64,000 nt of DNA from Candidatus Didemnitutus mandela (GCA_002591725.1 NJAL01000004.1:1-64000); one strand, 5' to 3'. Shown: positions 9,414 through 22,269, counted from the first letter of the stretch. The notes: generated by a model from the letters alone, not told the origin. Translations and numbers: made by a program.

Positions 9414-11603
9414 ATGAAAAATACCTGGCTTTGCCGTGCCGTTTGGGGTTGCTTTCTTCTCGGCTTTTTAACTTTCGGGAAAACCAGAGAAATTTGTTTA
9501 TCTTCCCGTTTCTGGGGTAAAAGCTGACAGAGACGCCGGCTACCAGTCGGCCAATGTTACCGAAGCTACACAAATCAACACGTCGATCGAAGACGTTCTG
9601 CTGAGTTTCAAAACCTTCAATCAGCGGTTTATTGAAGACATCGTGGCCGCTGGAATCTCCCTAATTGTTGACTTACGAACTGAATATTGTGAAAACTACG
9701 GAAGGTGATGGCTTTTTTGTGCGCTGGTAGACGTGTGTCGGTTAGAACTTTCTCAACGAATTTGCCAAAGTCTCCGGGTTCAGATTGTAGCTGCCTGGCG
9801 AGCACTAAGCGCGTATAGGCGATTTGCGATCCGGCGGCTATGATCGTGCACAAAGTAGCTGTGTCCTGGTCCGTTCGTATCTGTGCGCACGATCTTGAAT
9901 AAACGCTGGCTCTGCCCGTTTCGAATTTGATAGCAATCGCACATTGCATCTCTTTTTCTGCATCAACGGCGCTCTATGAGAGCTGAGAAGTGTGATCTGG
10001 TCAACCGGAGGAATGGAAAGGTCTGGCGCCTTCGCTTGTTTGGAATATCAGGCTGGCTACAAAGCTGACATTCGAGTATTTCTACGATTATGGAGAAAAC
10101 CAATCGGGCTTGGTGACGCCCAGACGCCCATGCACAACATCGATCAGCACGGCTTCACCACTCGCAAACGGTACTTACCAACAATGCCACTCAAGATGAA
10201 TTGGATTGTGCCTAATGACTATCGACATAACATGCGTTAGGTCGAATTTTACGACTTCTGGCATGCGCTCAAAGAAAACATTAGGCCCGCTCTCAGTTTC
10301 AGTATCAAAAAAGGGTCAAGGTAATCGCGAAATGTAGGTGTACTCCGACAGACTTATCATCTCTAAAAGACGCGATCCTCATGCCGCACAGCTACCAGCA
10401 CCAGCTCGTCAGCACCAACAATTGTTGCACATTGCAGTGAGCTGATTTAGGGGCTTGCTATTGGAACCGATTAAAAATCGGCTATTACTCGGCTTATGCT
10501 TGTACAAGTACAGTACTGTACAATACAAGCGAGTCCTATAGTTAATCGAAAAATTATGGTGGATTTACGAGGGGCTTCTCTTACCGGCTCTTAGCAAGCT
10601 TGCCAACGCGGCTTCCTAAAAAATGTTTCGAATACCAGACGCTTTCCTATGCCGAGTTACTCGCGAATCCGGAGCTTGCCGGTTACAGCCTTAACCTGAT
10701 AGCTCTGATCAACATGCTTGGTTGCGGCAACGAAATCCTGCTAACACCCAGGTACATCGATCTGCCGCCGTTCTATTTGAGCACTTTTACGAAGACCTGC
10801 ATGCGCAAAGGCGGGCGACGTATCTGGGTGCTGGCCAGCGGCACGTTTCCCAATAAGGTTCGCTGTCAATAGTCCCATAGTTTTGAACGACGCGAGTGCG
10901 ACCACCAAGAGTTTCGGTGCTGTCTGGCACCTCAGCGAGATACAAAGATGCTCAGTTCCTATGCCAATCTCAATGCCTCGTTCTCTCTAGAGTATCGCTC
11001 GAATCCCGATGGCTCCACACTCAGCTGGAGCATGGTTGACCAAGAAGGAGATTGGCCTGCGTTTTAACCAGCTGGATGGTCGCATTGTGTGGGACTTATC
11101 GATTACTTCGATCTCCTAAAAGTAGCGTTACGCAAACGGACTACAACAACACAGGATACTAGATTCAAGTGGACAGCTAGCGCACAGCCAACAACAGGCT
11201 CGTGTTTTTGCGGCCATTTCTACATGGACGTCCGCAACGAAATTAAATGATTACCGCAGCAGTTGCAGCCAACCAATTGGTTTACACTTTTTAATCTCTA
11301 CAACTTTACCCACGGAAAATTTTAGAGATTTGGGGTTAGCCTCGGCACCATCTCCATCTACACGGATACGCGGCTTCTTGCCGTTGCCAACTCCCAGAAC
11401 GAATTCGATTTGGAGGCTGTTGCCGACATATTGGGAGGCTGACACGATAGTGACCTGCCGGCTTAAAGCCACTAGAAGTGGCAAATCGACTGAAATTCCT
11501 CGTTCAAGGTAAGCAAACGGATACCTACTACGTTGTCTCCTATTTTCGCTATGCTACCGATCCCGGCCAGGAATGGCAGAGGGTCGTTGTGGTGAAATTT
11601 TGA
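9414..11603 (+). pseudogene. Decayed TonB-dependent outer-membrane receptor (second)
   Basis: Starts with a signal peptide (MKNTWLCRAVWGCFLLGFL). The plug follows at ~9540-9660 in the string YQSANVTEATQINTSIEDV then FNQRFIEDIVAA, the mobile plug strand of Opitutaceae-type receptors. Barrel pieces are at ~10050-10130 (LTFEYFYDYGENQSGLVTP) and ~11045-11110 (KEIGLRFNQLDGRIVWDLS). The last strands at ~11275-11600 end in RVVVVKF and a stop, the normal C-terminal form with a final phenylalanine. Many frameshifts and stops. The 2.2-kb remnant is close to full length for a compact receptor. Confidence 0.8.
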
Positions 11604-11612
11604 CCAGGATCT

Positions 11613-12610
11613 CGCATCAAATTTCTTCCCTTATTGTTGGCTTTTGCTGCTTGCACATTGCTTGCGTGTCTTGCCATTGCTGACGATGTCAGCGATCGAC
11701 GTCTTTGTCTCCGGGGATGCAACTACCGCATTCTAGTTACCGCTCGCGCTGGCAATGGCGATCTTTTCGCCTTTTCCGAGGGACGGGAAAGTTCTGTCTC
11801 TGACACGGGCAACATCGATCTCCTTGTGAAACGTTCTGCTGGCAACGGAGAAACGTAAAGAGCGGCGCATGTGATCTGAAACGACGGCGACAACACCTGT
11901 CTAGTTGCAGGTTCCGCTACCGATGAGATTCTTTTGCTTGCCTGATACAATCCCGGCGCGTTTCACAAAAGCGAACCTAAAGTCGCAGACGGTGTCGGAC
12001 GGGCGTACGGCTTGGCTGATCAGATCGAGCGATGACGGCTACATCTGGTGTGCGCTGCGCGAGCTGACTGCGGAGGTGAAAAAGCCAGAGTTGGGGGAGT
12101 ATAAGGCGTTTAGCATCCAGCTGCAACACAGATCGCATTCCGGCACAAATCATCGTGCCATACAACCACCACAGCTACCATGCCGGCGGAGCAATTTGGC
12201 GGGAAGCCTATGTGACCTACTCCTATGATCACAGGGAAATGTGGCAGCTGGGTGGGGCGGAACCGGTCGGACCTGAAATAAACAAAGAAAGGACACAGAG
12301 ATTTTTCGGCAGCAAAGTCATCTTTCTGACGAGCATGCGCTCTTATGCGGGGCGTTATTGTCTTTTGCAATCGACGAGTGCTGATAACAATATTACATGG
12401 ATAGCAGCCCTCTAGCTGCGCGTGTGAGCGTGAATTGTGGCCAGTAGACCGACCTAACTACTGGCAAAGTAACTTAAAACAGCGCCTCCCCCGTCTATTT
12501 TGCTTCGTTGCGCTTGATGGCACAATTGCTGCCTATCTCTTTAATATGTGCGAACCAAAACCTCTATGAAAAGATCGTTTTTCTTTACTTTCCCGCGGCT
12601 AGCCTGGCTT
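11613..12610 (+). pseudogene. Decayed exo-alpha-sialidase (neuraminidase family)
   Basis: A signal-peptide-like start (IKFLPLLLAFAACTLLACLA) is followed by the family's N-terminal RIP-type region and AFSEGRESSVSDTGNIDLL (~11765-11825), the block that carries the active-site acidic residue. Further on are RSSDDGYIWCALRELTAEVK (~12020), a strand YDHREMWQLGGAEP (~12225-12260) that takes the place of an Asp-box turn, LTSMRSYAGRYC (~12330) and YEKIVFLYFP (~12567-12600), the usual C-terminal strand. The frame changes at least four times. The ancestor released terminal sialic acid from host glycans. Confidence 0.75.
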
Positions 12611-14180
12611 CGGTCAATCCCGTTACGCTATAAAAATAGCTTTCTAACTTTGTTTGTTTTCGTTATTTTAATTTATGAAGGATTCCGGTACAAGGCGATC
12701 TTCGATGTTGTTATGGTTAAAAGCTTGCCGACACGCCCCATCTCGATCGGTTTGCTACACATGCGATTCGTTTCACCAAAGGCCATGCTCCGACTTCAAT
12801 TTGCATGTCGTCGCGAGCGAGCATTTTTATCGGCTGGACGCCCGCACAAGGCCGAGGCCGCTACCGCGCATTAAACTGATTCAGCTAACTGTTTCCCTAC
12901 AACCATTCTCCTCAAGAGATTGGTGCTGTAAAAGTTACCTAACTCGGCTAGGTGCGTGTCCGGGTTTTTCGGAAAACGGCATCTTACCGAAGCCAATAAC
13001 TGTTATCTCGGATACGGCTCCATATTTGGAACATTGCAATAGGAATCTGATGAAGCTTCACAGAAGCTGGTTAGTCATCCGTATAACTATGCCAACATAC
13101 CGGCGAGCCAATATAAACTAGAAAAACTGACGAATCGGGTGATTGGTTTCCTGAATAGCTATGGGGAAGAAAACTTTCCGTTACTTCCCGCTCTATTGCG
13201 ATGGATAGGTTGACGCCTGTTTAGCGGCTGGTTGTTCGAAAAACACTACGCGAAGGCCGCGACGTTCGGTCTCTCGAGGGGAAGGCGAATGACAACAACA
13301 TCCGCTGCCTCTCGTTTATTGACGTTATTAATTATCTCGTCGATCGCGTCCTGGATACGCTCGACTAACGCAGCTTTGTGCAGGACACTCTGTGGCTTGA
13401 TTCTTACTTCCGAAAACGGTTTGCTGCGAGGTAGTAAGTGAACGCTTTGCGAAGGTGGCATCTACGGTGTTCTTCCTAGGGTGCTGGCTCGACGTGGTCG
13501 AGCAGCAGGGATCCCTTTGCGCCATGCCCGTGTTTGTCACGGCCATTTCTTCGATGTTCGCCGAACGCACGGGAGCCTCGCTATCGAAATGCAGTATCGA
13601 TGGTGTGAGCTTGGCGCTTTTATTCAAAAATCTCTATGTAGCCATAGCTGCATAAAAAATTTGATATACGTTTTTAATTTCTATCACAAACCTTTTATTG
13701 AGTGAAATGCTAGTATCAGATCAGCTGTCCGCAAAGGCTATCTCAAGCTAGAGTATCACTACGAGGGAGAACAAACCGAGCTCTTCAATTTGCGGACTAT
13801 CCAAATGAACAACAGGGCTTGAGCGCAGCCGAACCTGTGAAGCATTGCTGCATTATGGAACGGGTTGCTAAAAACGTTGTAAGCGCCAAGATGCGTGTTT
13901 TTCGAAACCTGCTCTGTTTTCTGGATAGAGCCCAGTGGGGATTGGCGATGTGAAACTGTGTCAGATTCCTAGCTCTTAGGTTTTGTAACTTGGGAAAATT
14001 CTCCAGCTCGCAAAAACTCGTCCGTCTGGTCGCGATCGTTTGGATGATCGGGTTGTGGATGGGGTGTTGTCCTCTTTCCGAGAAATTTATCAAGCTTCCG
14101 GAACGATCGGTCGACCTGTCTTATAATAACAAGACACTTTGCATCGTCGGCTAATCTGCACATCGACATCCGGAGGTAGG
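12611..14180. other. Decayed coding DNA, family not recognised
   Basis: Protein-like strings can be followed on the plus strand across frames (for example YNYANIPASQYKLEKLTNRV near 13,090-13,130 and SFIDVINYLVDRVLDTL near 13,310-13,360). I could not assign them. The position between sialidase and alpha-mannosidase remnants suggests one or two more glycan-related genes. Confidence 0.4.
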
Positions 14181-14199
14181 TCCTACTTTAAGGAGATCT

Positions 14200-16060
14200 A
14201 GAAGTACCTTCGCAGTATGCTGCACGATAATTTCAAGTTTCTGGTGGGGGTTTTTGTTGCCTTTTCAGTTTTACCGAGGCTCGCCGTTATGTAATGATGG
14301 AGAAACATTTTCCTGGACGACATCCTAGGGCGAAAATAGCTTCACCTTCGGCGGACGCTGGTTCCCGAGTTGCTCGTTTATGGACGGACGAATGTGATGC
14401 ACTGGTTCCAAGTGAGGAGTCGATCGTTTGTCAGGTGCTTTACGAGAACCGCTTTTTTAGGAAAAATCTGGTGCGGTCGAGCACGACTTCATGCTGATAG
14501 ATTTTTCGGTTACCCTACGACGTTGCGGCAGCGTTCTCGTTCACTGTGGAATCCAGCAGTGATCATTCCGTTTAAAGTCGGAGTGTGAAACGGCCCGGAC
14601 AGCCGCACATTGAACTACCACGCTCTATCCTGGAAAATTATGGCGGATAAGTTAAACAAGACTGCAAGCTACTTGCAGCCATAGCTGAAACGCATCCAGA
14701 AAACCGGAGTCCAAGATAGCGCCTATATGGACTATCACTGTTATGGCACAGGGGATGCAGAGGGCACTGAAAGCGAGCTAGGTAAAATGAGTCTAGCGAG
14801 GTATGCAAGGCTCCCCCTTTGCGTGCTCGGGACGCGATCGAATCAGCTGTTTTTTGGATTTTCCGGCGAATGCGATAGACAGACTGCTATATTACCAATG
14901 TGAGTTACTTTTCGTCGAGCATCTTTGCCTGCTCTCTGACTTTGCAGGCGTATGTAAGACGTTGGGACAGCAAAAACGAGTTGCTGGCTTCGACTGCGGA
15001 AAAGCTCCTCTATTGTGCCGGACTGGCTTGGTGTGACGCTGTATCCTGTCGATACGATCCCGCAACGTCTGTCAATTGCTGCTGGGATTGTAGATGCACG
15101 GCATGATGGTCGGTACTGCGTTGGTTGCCGAAGGTCTATAGAGTTTCCTGGAACAATGGTGGTGCTGACGGCCAATCAATTGCTACCGTACTGGCTGACG
15201 CTGCCGGGGAGTCGCTTCGTTGCTGGACACGACCTGCCAGCGGTGGCGCGCTGTTCGTTGTTTTTAACCCTTCTGACGAATCAACGGGCGGATGTAGTTA
15301 AAAAGTAAGTGAAGCTTCCAAATACTGGCCCAGTGGTGTTTGAGGTGGTCGATCCCGTTGGCCGACCGGAGCTGGTTTAAATTCTTGGATGCACAAGGGA
15401 CGGAACCTACCGGATCGCTTTTGTCGCAAAGATGCACTCATGGGATTTCTCGTTTTTAATCTTTTCCCAATTGCGGTACTGGTTGGGACCAAACCCGAAT
15501 TGGCGGTTTCCGGCCACCAAATCGAAAACGCCCGCTATCGCATCACGATCGACACTAGTTGGAACGTTGCCTTGGTTTACGATAAAACCGCACAGCGGGA
15601 AGTGTGGCGTACTTCCAAAGGCTTGTTTCTGAGATCGAAGCTCTCGTGCGTAACTCAGCTTGGGGCATGGATTATGCCGATCTGGGGAAGTTGCCTTTTC
15701 CCGGACCATGGATGGTCCGGAGCAGATTCAGACTGTGGATTTGTGTCCTGTACCCGTGGTGCTGGAAGCAAGCTGCTTTGGAACAGGGGGCTTGCGCTTC
15801 ACCCAGACGCTCTGTTTGGCGGCCGCCGGAGGCTAGCGTGAAAGCGAAATTCCCTTTAGCGGCTTCGGCTATCCGAGGCGACTGCGAGCCGCTTATCCAT
15901 ACGAACAACCTTAGCGAACACATCTCGCTGTGCACGGGCCACGGTGAGTTGACGACGTTTATAGATCTGCTTAACCAGACCTTTAGTTGGCTCCAGAAAT
16001 CTTTCGAATAGGTGCAGCGATTTACGACCGACGTTTCTCTTCTCTCCATGGTCATCCGCC
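14200..16060 (+). pseudogene. Decayed alpha-mannosidase, GH38 family
   Basis: In order: KFLVGVFVAFSVL with MMEKHFPG (~14235-14310, N-terminal catalytic region), GGRWFPSCSFMDGR (~14350-14390) and VPSEESIVCQVLYENRFF (~14405-14457), which correspond to the family's WVEPDCN…GESLVRQFLYGxRFF block. FFGYPTTLRQ (~14495-14535) corresponds to the GYPATLPQ block. The C-terminal half reads ARCSLFLTLLTNQRADVVK (~15245-15305), FEVVDPVGRPELVQILG, MGFLVFNL, ENARYRITIDTSWNVALVYD (~15520-15580) and PEQIQTVDLCPVPVVLEAS. Stops and frame changes occur throughout; the remnant may extend to ~16,700. The ancestor trimmed mannose from glycans. Confidence 0.8.
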
Positions 16061-16769
16061 TCTCAATACGGGAAAACTACACGGTTGAGTTGCCAACGAT
16101 CTAGAATCATCCACACTGGTTGTCCAATTTGCTCGAAGAAATTTCTGACGCAACCACATTATCGAAAGTCTGCTGTTACTTGCTGAGGTAGAGAGCAGCT
16201 CGTTGTAGCTCAATTTGTGGCTGCACTAAGGGTGCATGGTTTTGCTCATAACTTCGAGGAGGCTGCAACCGGTCTAACCGGAGAACCGCGGAGCGGGTTT
16301 TGCAGCGATGCTGGATAAACGCTGGGCGTTGTAAACGGGGCTGCTTTGCTCTATTACTATTTACTCTATTAACTGCTGTTCATCTTGGTGAGCAAAGCGT
16401 TCGCGGTTTCTTTTCTGGGAGAGAAGATGACTCTGCGTTTCTATGTTGCCAAAGATTGCTGGCGGCTTCGAAGTCGAGGATGATGTCTTCGGGTTTTCAG
16501 AAAACCAGCTAAAGCAGACTCTCGAGTGGTTTTTTGATTTCCATACCAGCGGCCGGCGGGACAGAAAGCAAACATAGGCTCGGCGTCGCGGATTTGTACG
16601 GTGTATCCGAAGAATCGGAGAAGACCAGACTGGGCTAACGCTGCAGGCGGACCTGTCTGAAGCCAAAATGTGAGGGCGAGACCGGCTGGTACAGCTGTAG
16701 GTTGATACACAGCTGACACGTCAGGGCTGTCTAACTGGCGGGCCGATCGATACCGACGGTGGGCGCGCC
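16061..16769. other. Decayed DNA between the GH38 and MFS remnants
   Basis: No open gene. Short plus-strand strings (IAGGFEVEDDVFGF near 16,455-16,500) would suit the C-terminal beta domain of the GH38 gene, but the match is weak. Confidence 0.35.
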
Positions 16770-17760
16770 ATGAACCACAAATCTTCCACGATCAGCGTGA
16801 TGGCGGCGCTGGCCGAACCAGCTGAGCGCCCTGCCAGCAACATGGTGCTAACGCCGAGTATTGAACGATACCTTGCATATCGGTTTACCTGGCGCTAAAG
16901 GATTCTTATCGTCTAAGCTTTACCAAGATCGAATTGGTCACGCTTTCATATCAAATTACGGCTTCGTTGCTGCAACCGCTGGTTGGCTACTTCACCGATC
17001 GCAGTCCAAAACAAATTTCGTTTGCCACCGGCTCACCGGCATGAGCTCGTATTGTCTGCTTTTCATTGAGATGATGTTCCTCATGGTACGAATGGAATCG
17101 GTCGTGTACAGGACGGGCTGGCACAATCATTTCCCCAAGAGGGCGGAAACTTTGGCCGAGCCCACTCGGCTCTTTGCTGGCTTTGTTTTAGGGGCTTCGT
17201 GCTGATTGCAGGTGGGTGTCTGGTGCTACGCCCGTCTGATACAAACTTTTCTGGAGCTGCGAAAGGCAATGTGTTTGTGCACATGACAGTGTCGCGTAAC
17301 AAAACTCGTGGGTGCGTTCGTCGTGCTTCTAATTCTGATTTTCTCGAAGCGTTTCTACCTCGTGAGCTTAACAAACTACTACACATCTTACCTACATTAA
17401 TGGGTTTCATCTATTGATGAAGCCGGAAATAACATTTCCTGATTTTCCTCTTCGCTGTTGCGGCGGGTACGACCATTGGCGGGCGGGTGGAATGTTATTC
17501 TTGCTGGTGTTGCCGCATGTCGGGCTCACGGGCACGGTCATCCTGACGAATTTTTCCCCGGGGATGACTCTTGCTTTGGCGTTTTTTGCAATTTTGGTTT
17601 ATCCCCAGGAGCTGGTTACTGGTAACGTCAGCCTGGTTGCTGGTCTGTCCTTCGGGCTGGCGTTTGGCGTGACCGAAATCGGGTCAGCGTTGTTGAGAAA
17701 AACTGGATGACCACACCAGCATCCGCGCGCTTTTCGAAGTTTTTTGTTTTTTTGCTGACC
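16770..17760 (+). pseudogene. Decayed MFS transporter, fosmidomycin-resistance type
   Basis: Begins MNHKSSTISVMAAL in the place of the family's first helix. LALKDSYRLSFTKIELVTLS and YQITASLLQPLVGYFTDRSP (~16890-17005) form the very characteristic second helix and cytoplasmic loop of Fsr-type efflux carriers. At 17590-17720, LVYPQELVTGNVSLVAGLSF, GLAFGVTEIGSALL and DDHTSI match the C-terminal helices. The middle is broken by frameshifts. The ancestor was a 12-helix inner-membrane drug or metabolite exporter. Confidence 0.75.
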
Positions 17761-17959
17761 GACCTGCCACGGGAGGTCCTGCCCGAAGCTCTACCGGTCG
17801 GCGCGGGAGTGAGCGCAACGACGGCAAAAGAGCTCAATACGGACTTTGCCACTATCAAAGCACGCGCAGCGGAACAGACATGCTTTGGCATGCTGAGGCG
17901 CTATCAGTTTACCCCAGATTGACACGTATTTCTCTGCGGTTTCCATGTCGAAACCGTTC

Positions 17960-20900
17960 TGCTTTCTTATTTGCGATGTCAGCACAAAGCTGTTGTCTCT
18001 GCTGCTTATCGCCTGAACGAACTGACCGAGATTTACCCGATCATCCCTTTCCCGGCGGTGGCTGAGGAGTGCGACCAGTCGGAGACCGCGGAAAAATTGG
18101 ATCTCTGAAGTAAAATCCCGTGCGTGGTGGAAATGAAGTCGGAAGGTGGCGTTGCCGATGCGGTTCAATGGCGGCATGCTGGCAACGACTTTCATGGTTT
18201 CCCAAGGCCTCTTGTTTATGATCCCGAATTCCTACAGGATTGCAATTCGAGTTACTCCATTCCACGATGGACGACATCATCGTGCGCTGGCGGCCCAAGC
18301 CATTTCCATTTTCTGTAACCACTAGGATGCGACGGCGCGCCGTCGCATCCGGTTGTGCGCTGTTGTGCAGCAACAGCGGGCAGGAGACGCATGAATTACA
18401 CATGTATCGTACTGTTTTGCGGATGTCGCTCATCAGTTTCTTCGATGGCTTCTTGGCATCCCATGAGGTCTAAAAAATCGCGATACTTTCCAACGACGAC
18501 TTGAGCGCGGTGACTGATGATGCGGATGTTGCGGCTTTTTGCGCTAGGCCCATGCCGCTCGACCGGCCGACGCTGCACGACACCGTTCGTAGTCTGGCAT
18601 CTATTTTTAAGGCTGTGAATCTGTGAGCCCCTTTTACGCGGAGCTGCCGGCTACTGTGCAGGAGGTTATGGAGAAACTTTCCAAAGTGTTTGGATGCCGG
18701 TTATAGCCTCTTCGATTATTACGGTGACTCTCAGGCCGAGCTGGTGATCGTGCCCATGGGCAGCGCGGTCGAGACGATTGTCGGAACGGCCAGGTGACTA
18801 GACGTGTACGGCCCACAAAGTGGGCGTGCTGACGGCTCGCTTGTTTTCCCTTTCGCGAGTTGGGCTTTCCTGGACGGCGCTTCCGGCGAAGGTGAAATCG
18901 GTGGCGGTGCTCGATTGCACGAAGAGACCGGGGATGTTTTGGGGGCGTTTTTTCTGAGTGTGACGGCGACGCTGGCTGAGGGCGCGGCCACGCCCGGAAA
19001 ATGTTTCGCGTGGGTGGCGGGCGATATGGGTTTGGTTCGAAAGAATTTACGCACGCGATGGTTTACGAAACATTTTTCTACCTGAGCACGGCGACCCCAA
19101 CCCCGCGTTTCACGATCGGAATCACGGATGATGTCCGCAGTCTTTCTTTCCTTTTCGACGCCTACTTCGATTTCGAAACAGATGGCGTGTGGCGTTGCAT
19201 TTTTCATCGGACTGAGCGCCGACGACACGGCCGTGGTAAACAAAAACTTGGCCAAGGTTATCGGAAAACAGACCGACAATTACGCGTAGGACTATTTTGT
19301 CTACGATTCGAAGAACTCGGGTTCGATGACGAACTTGCATCTGCACTTTGGTCTGCGGTAAATTTGTTAACTCTGCTTCATCCAGCGTACGAGCTTCGTG
19401 GCTTGGAGCTACTTTCACTTCGTTGGCCGCACCGATGTGTTCGTCTACGCAACTCCTGGAGCAACCGTACAGCTTAGTTCCTCTCTACAGCCCGGAAAAG
19501 AAGTGGAAGAAACTGCCGCGCGAATGGCAGGAATAGCTTGCCAGCAAGTGTCTGTGTCTCTTGTGTGATCGACGCGACACAGATCGCGCAGGCGAACGGT
19601 ATGGACTGCCGTTCCAGTATTGCTTTGATAATCTGCTTCTTCGAGTTACTCGGCGTGCTGCTACAGGGCAAGGTCATCAAGCAGATCAAAGAAGAGATCG
19701 AAAAGATCTACAGAAAAAGTGAGTAGGTCGTGAAGACGAGCTTCGCCGCGGTGGACGCGGCGCTTGCTGGTCTGTGCGAGGTTGCGGCCACTACGGCGCC
19801 TTTATTGTGAGGCGTGGGCCACGACTTTGCCTTTATTTAAGTATACGCCAGAGTTTGTTCAGAAGACCACGGCTTAGTTGCTAGCTAGCTAAGATGACCT
19901 CATGCCGGTTAGCGTCATCCTGCTCGACGGCTGCTAGCCGATCGGAACCGCTAGATTTGAGAAGCGCAACATCGCCCTCTAAATCCAGTTATGGGACCCC
20001 GCGATGTGTGTAGCCAGTACGTGTTGGCCTTATCCGCACGCTGCGATCTGAATCAAGTTTTGCCCCTGAATCTGTGGAATGGGAGCGGGCTGAATTTAGG
20101 TCGACCGTTTTCCAGTCCAACAAACTCGTTGGCCAGCGCTACTCAGTCCAGGTCGTGGATTAGGGTTGCACTGGCTGCTCGCTGTGCATACTGGTTTTCT
20201 TGGCGACGGACTTAACCCTCCCAGGAACAAGGCTACCAATATCAATATCGTGACGTAACAACCGCGGTCAGAAGCCGAAAAGGCCAACTGGAATTTTCTC
20301 CTCGACCTGTCTGATCCGGATCACTCCAAGATGGATATATCAACCGGGAAAAGTTTTCAGTTTCTCACGCCATTTATGGAGCTTTCGGGTATTTGCGCCG
20401 GCTGGGGCGAGGCGCCTTACATCAAGCTCCTGACGTAGTTCTTTGGCGATCGTCTTGTCTTAATGGCGAATGCAATAGGTTGCTTCGGCAATCTGCCGAC
20501 GACGTCCTACTACCAGAATAAATAGGGTCGCTGCTCGACTTTGGAAAACTTTCTTTTAGGGAACAACACTGACTTTGGTCTTGGTACCCTGCTTGCGATC
20601 GCAGACGACTTTGGTGCGCAGATCCGTCTGGATTATAGGTGGCGACAGTTTGATTTATTATATTTTGTTACGCCGGCCTTGACCACGTGCTCGTTTTAGG
20701 GGCGAACGTGAAGGTGTATGTGCTTGATACCGAAGTTTTACTCGCAACACCGGCATCCAGGCTTCCAAACCGATGCTGATTGGCTTCCATCGCCAACTTA
20801 GCGGCCAGTCGCAAAGAGCATGGTAAAAAAGATCTTGCACTCATGGCCATGCAGCTGGCTATGCGCATGTCGCTGGTGTTGCGTTTGGTGCCAAGGACAG

Positions 20901-21245
20901 CCAGGTGGTTGCCGTCTTCCGCGAGGCCGAGGCGCACTATATGGCCCGACACTGATCATCGCTTATTCGTACTGCATCGTTATAGTTTACCCGCTCTATA
21001 CCTCGGTCTGAAGCAGCAAAAGTTGGCGGTCGGGACGGGCTACTTCTTGCTTTCCCCCTGTGACCTTACGGTGGTAGCGCTGTGGCAAATTTTAACAGTT
21101 TCTTGTCAACAAAACCGGTTTTGGAATGCTTTACAATATCGTCCCAAAATGGGCGGGAAAATTCGCTGGCCGAAGCCCAGACCAAAGTATGGTCTTACTG
21201 CCTGCTATCAGCAGCTCGCCGCGCCTGTGCTGATTCTGGCTACCA
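17960..21245 (+). pseudogene. nifJ: Decayed pyruvate:ferredoxin (flavodoxin) oxidoreductase
   Basis: The ancestor oxidised pyruvate to acetyl-CoA and passed electrons to ferredoxin or flavodoxin. All domains can be followed: the N-terminal pyrimidine-binding start AAYRLNELTEIYPI (~17995-18040) and VVEMKSEGGVADAV (~18126), the VFGCRYRLFDYYGDSQAE-like hinge (~18690-18740), FDFETDGVWR (~19170), the ATQIAQANGMDCRSS region (~19580), a degraded 4Fe-4S region near 20,000, DFGAQIRLDY (~20608-20640) and the thiamine-pyrophosphate domain (KKDLALMAMQL ~20830, QQKLAVGTGY ~21015). Length (about 3.3 kb against ~3.55 kb normally) indicates small deletions; frame changes are numerous. The next gene is its usual partner. 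Confidence 0.9.
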
Positions 21246-21272
21246 CTGACTGCTATCAAGTTCTGGTCTGCT

Positions 21273-22245
21273 ATGAGTCTTGCTACCAACTACCCCGGTG
21301 CTGAAATTCAGTGTCCTGCTTACCGTCGGGGCTTCTGTGTTTTGCAACGGCGTGCATCTTCGAGTCTGCCGGAGTCTGTGTGATTGCGATGCGGTCGCTG
21401 TTTGAAGAACAAATTGGCTTGAAGGAAAAGAGCTGTCGCACCTGCTCGAAACGACCGCCGAAAGGTTTTGGGTGAGCCACCTCGTGTTTTTCAAACTTTT
21501 CGGAGTATCAGCTCTCGCCGGATATCTACCTGTGCCAGATCAAGATGCTGAAAAAAACGCTGAAGATTTCAATGATCGCTTTGCTGAACGGCTATCGCAC
21601 GGGCTGATAGATAGACTACGTGGCAAAATTTGAGAAGGCCGGAGCCCGACGGTACCGAACGCAATATCTACCAATTCGTTGCCGGTGTCGCCACAAACTA
21701 CCAGTGAAGTGGAGGCGATCATGATGGAAACGCTTGTGCGATGTCGCTTGCTCGGCACGGATAGTAGTGGCGGCGAAGATTTCGGTCTTCCATATCGCTC
21801 CGCCAAATTTTGCGTTCGCATTCGAAAAATCTTATGTGAGGACCATCGTGTTATTCAACTGTTTTATCAGTCAAGTTTAAACTTCAAGAACCTCGACGTG
21901 GAACCGAAATTTCGGCTCTCGGATTTGGGAAAAACTGCTCCTTCGTCTGCGCTAGCTCGCGGTGCTTTCGCCTTGTCTGAAAGCTTCGCTCGCTTGCACT
22001 GGTGGCGTACATACACTGGAAGACTTTATAAAGGCGCTGTTTGCAGGTGCCGATATCGCACAATTCGTCTACGTTCTGTTCAACCAAGGTCCGTGGGTGC
22101 TCGTTTCGCTCTTAGAAGGGTTACAACAGTAGATGGAGAAACACGACTATCAAGACGTCCTTGAGTTGCGCGGAACGCTAACTTTGTGCTGCTGTCCCGA
22201 TGCGGGGTCATACGAGCGAGCAAACTGGATTTGAATCCTGAAAAG
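21273..22245 (+). pseudogene. Decayed dihydroorotate-dehydrogenase-like flavoprotein
   Basis: Starts MSLATNYPG, the family's LxTxYLGL N-terminus. Then: MRSLFEEQIGLKEKS (~21390-21435), NFSEYQLSPDIYLCQIKMLK (~21495-21550) and LLNGYRTG (~21585), KFEKAGA (~21627), the long VLFNCF-type strand (~21850), ACTGGVHTLEDFIKALFAGAD (in part, ~21995-22055) and MEKHDYQDVLELRGTL (~22134-22180). These match the fumarate-type DHOD-like proteins that sit beside pyruvate:ferredoxin oxidoreductase genes. At least six frame changes are needed, so it is inactive. Confidence 0.85.
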
Positions 22246-22269
22246 CTGGCGGAGTTTAGAGGCACCATA

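Noticed and set aside
10508-10521. Perfect 14-bp palindrome GTACAGTACTGTAC
   Set aside because: It lies inside a TonB receptor remnant with no promoter or gene start nearby. A single copy is best explained by chance and local slippage.
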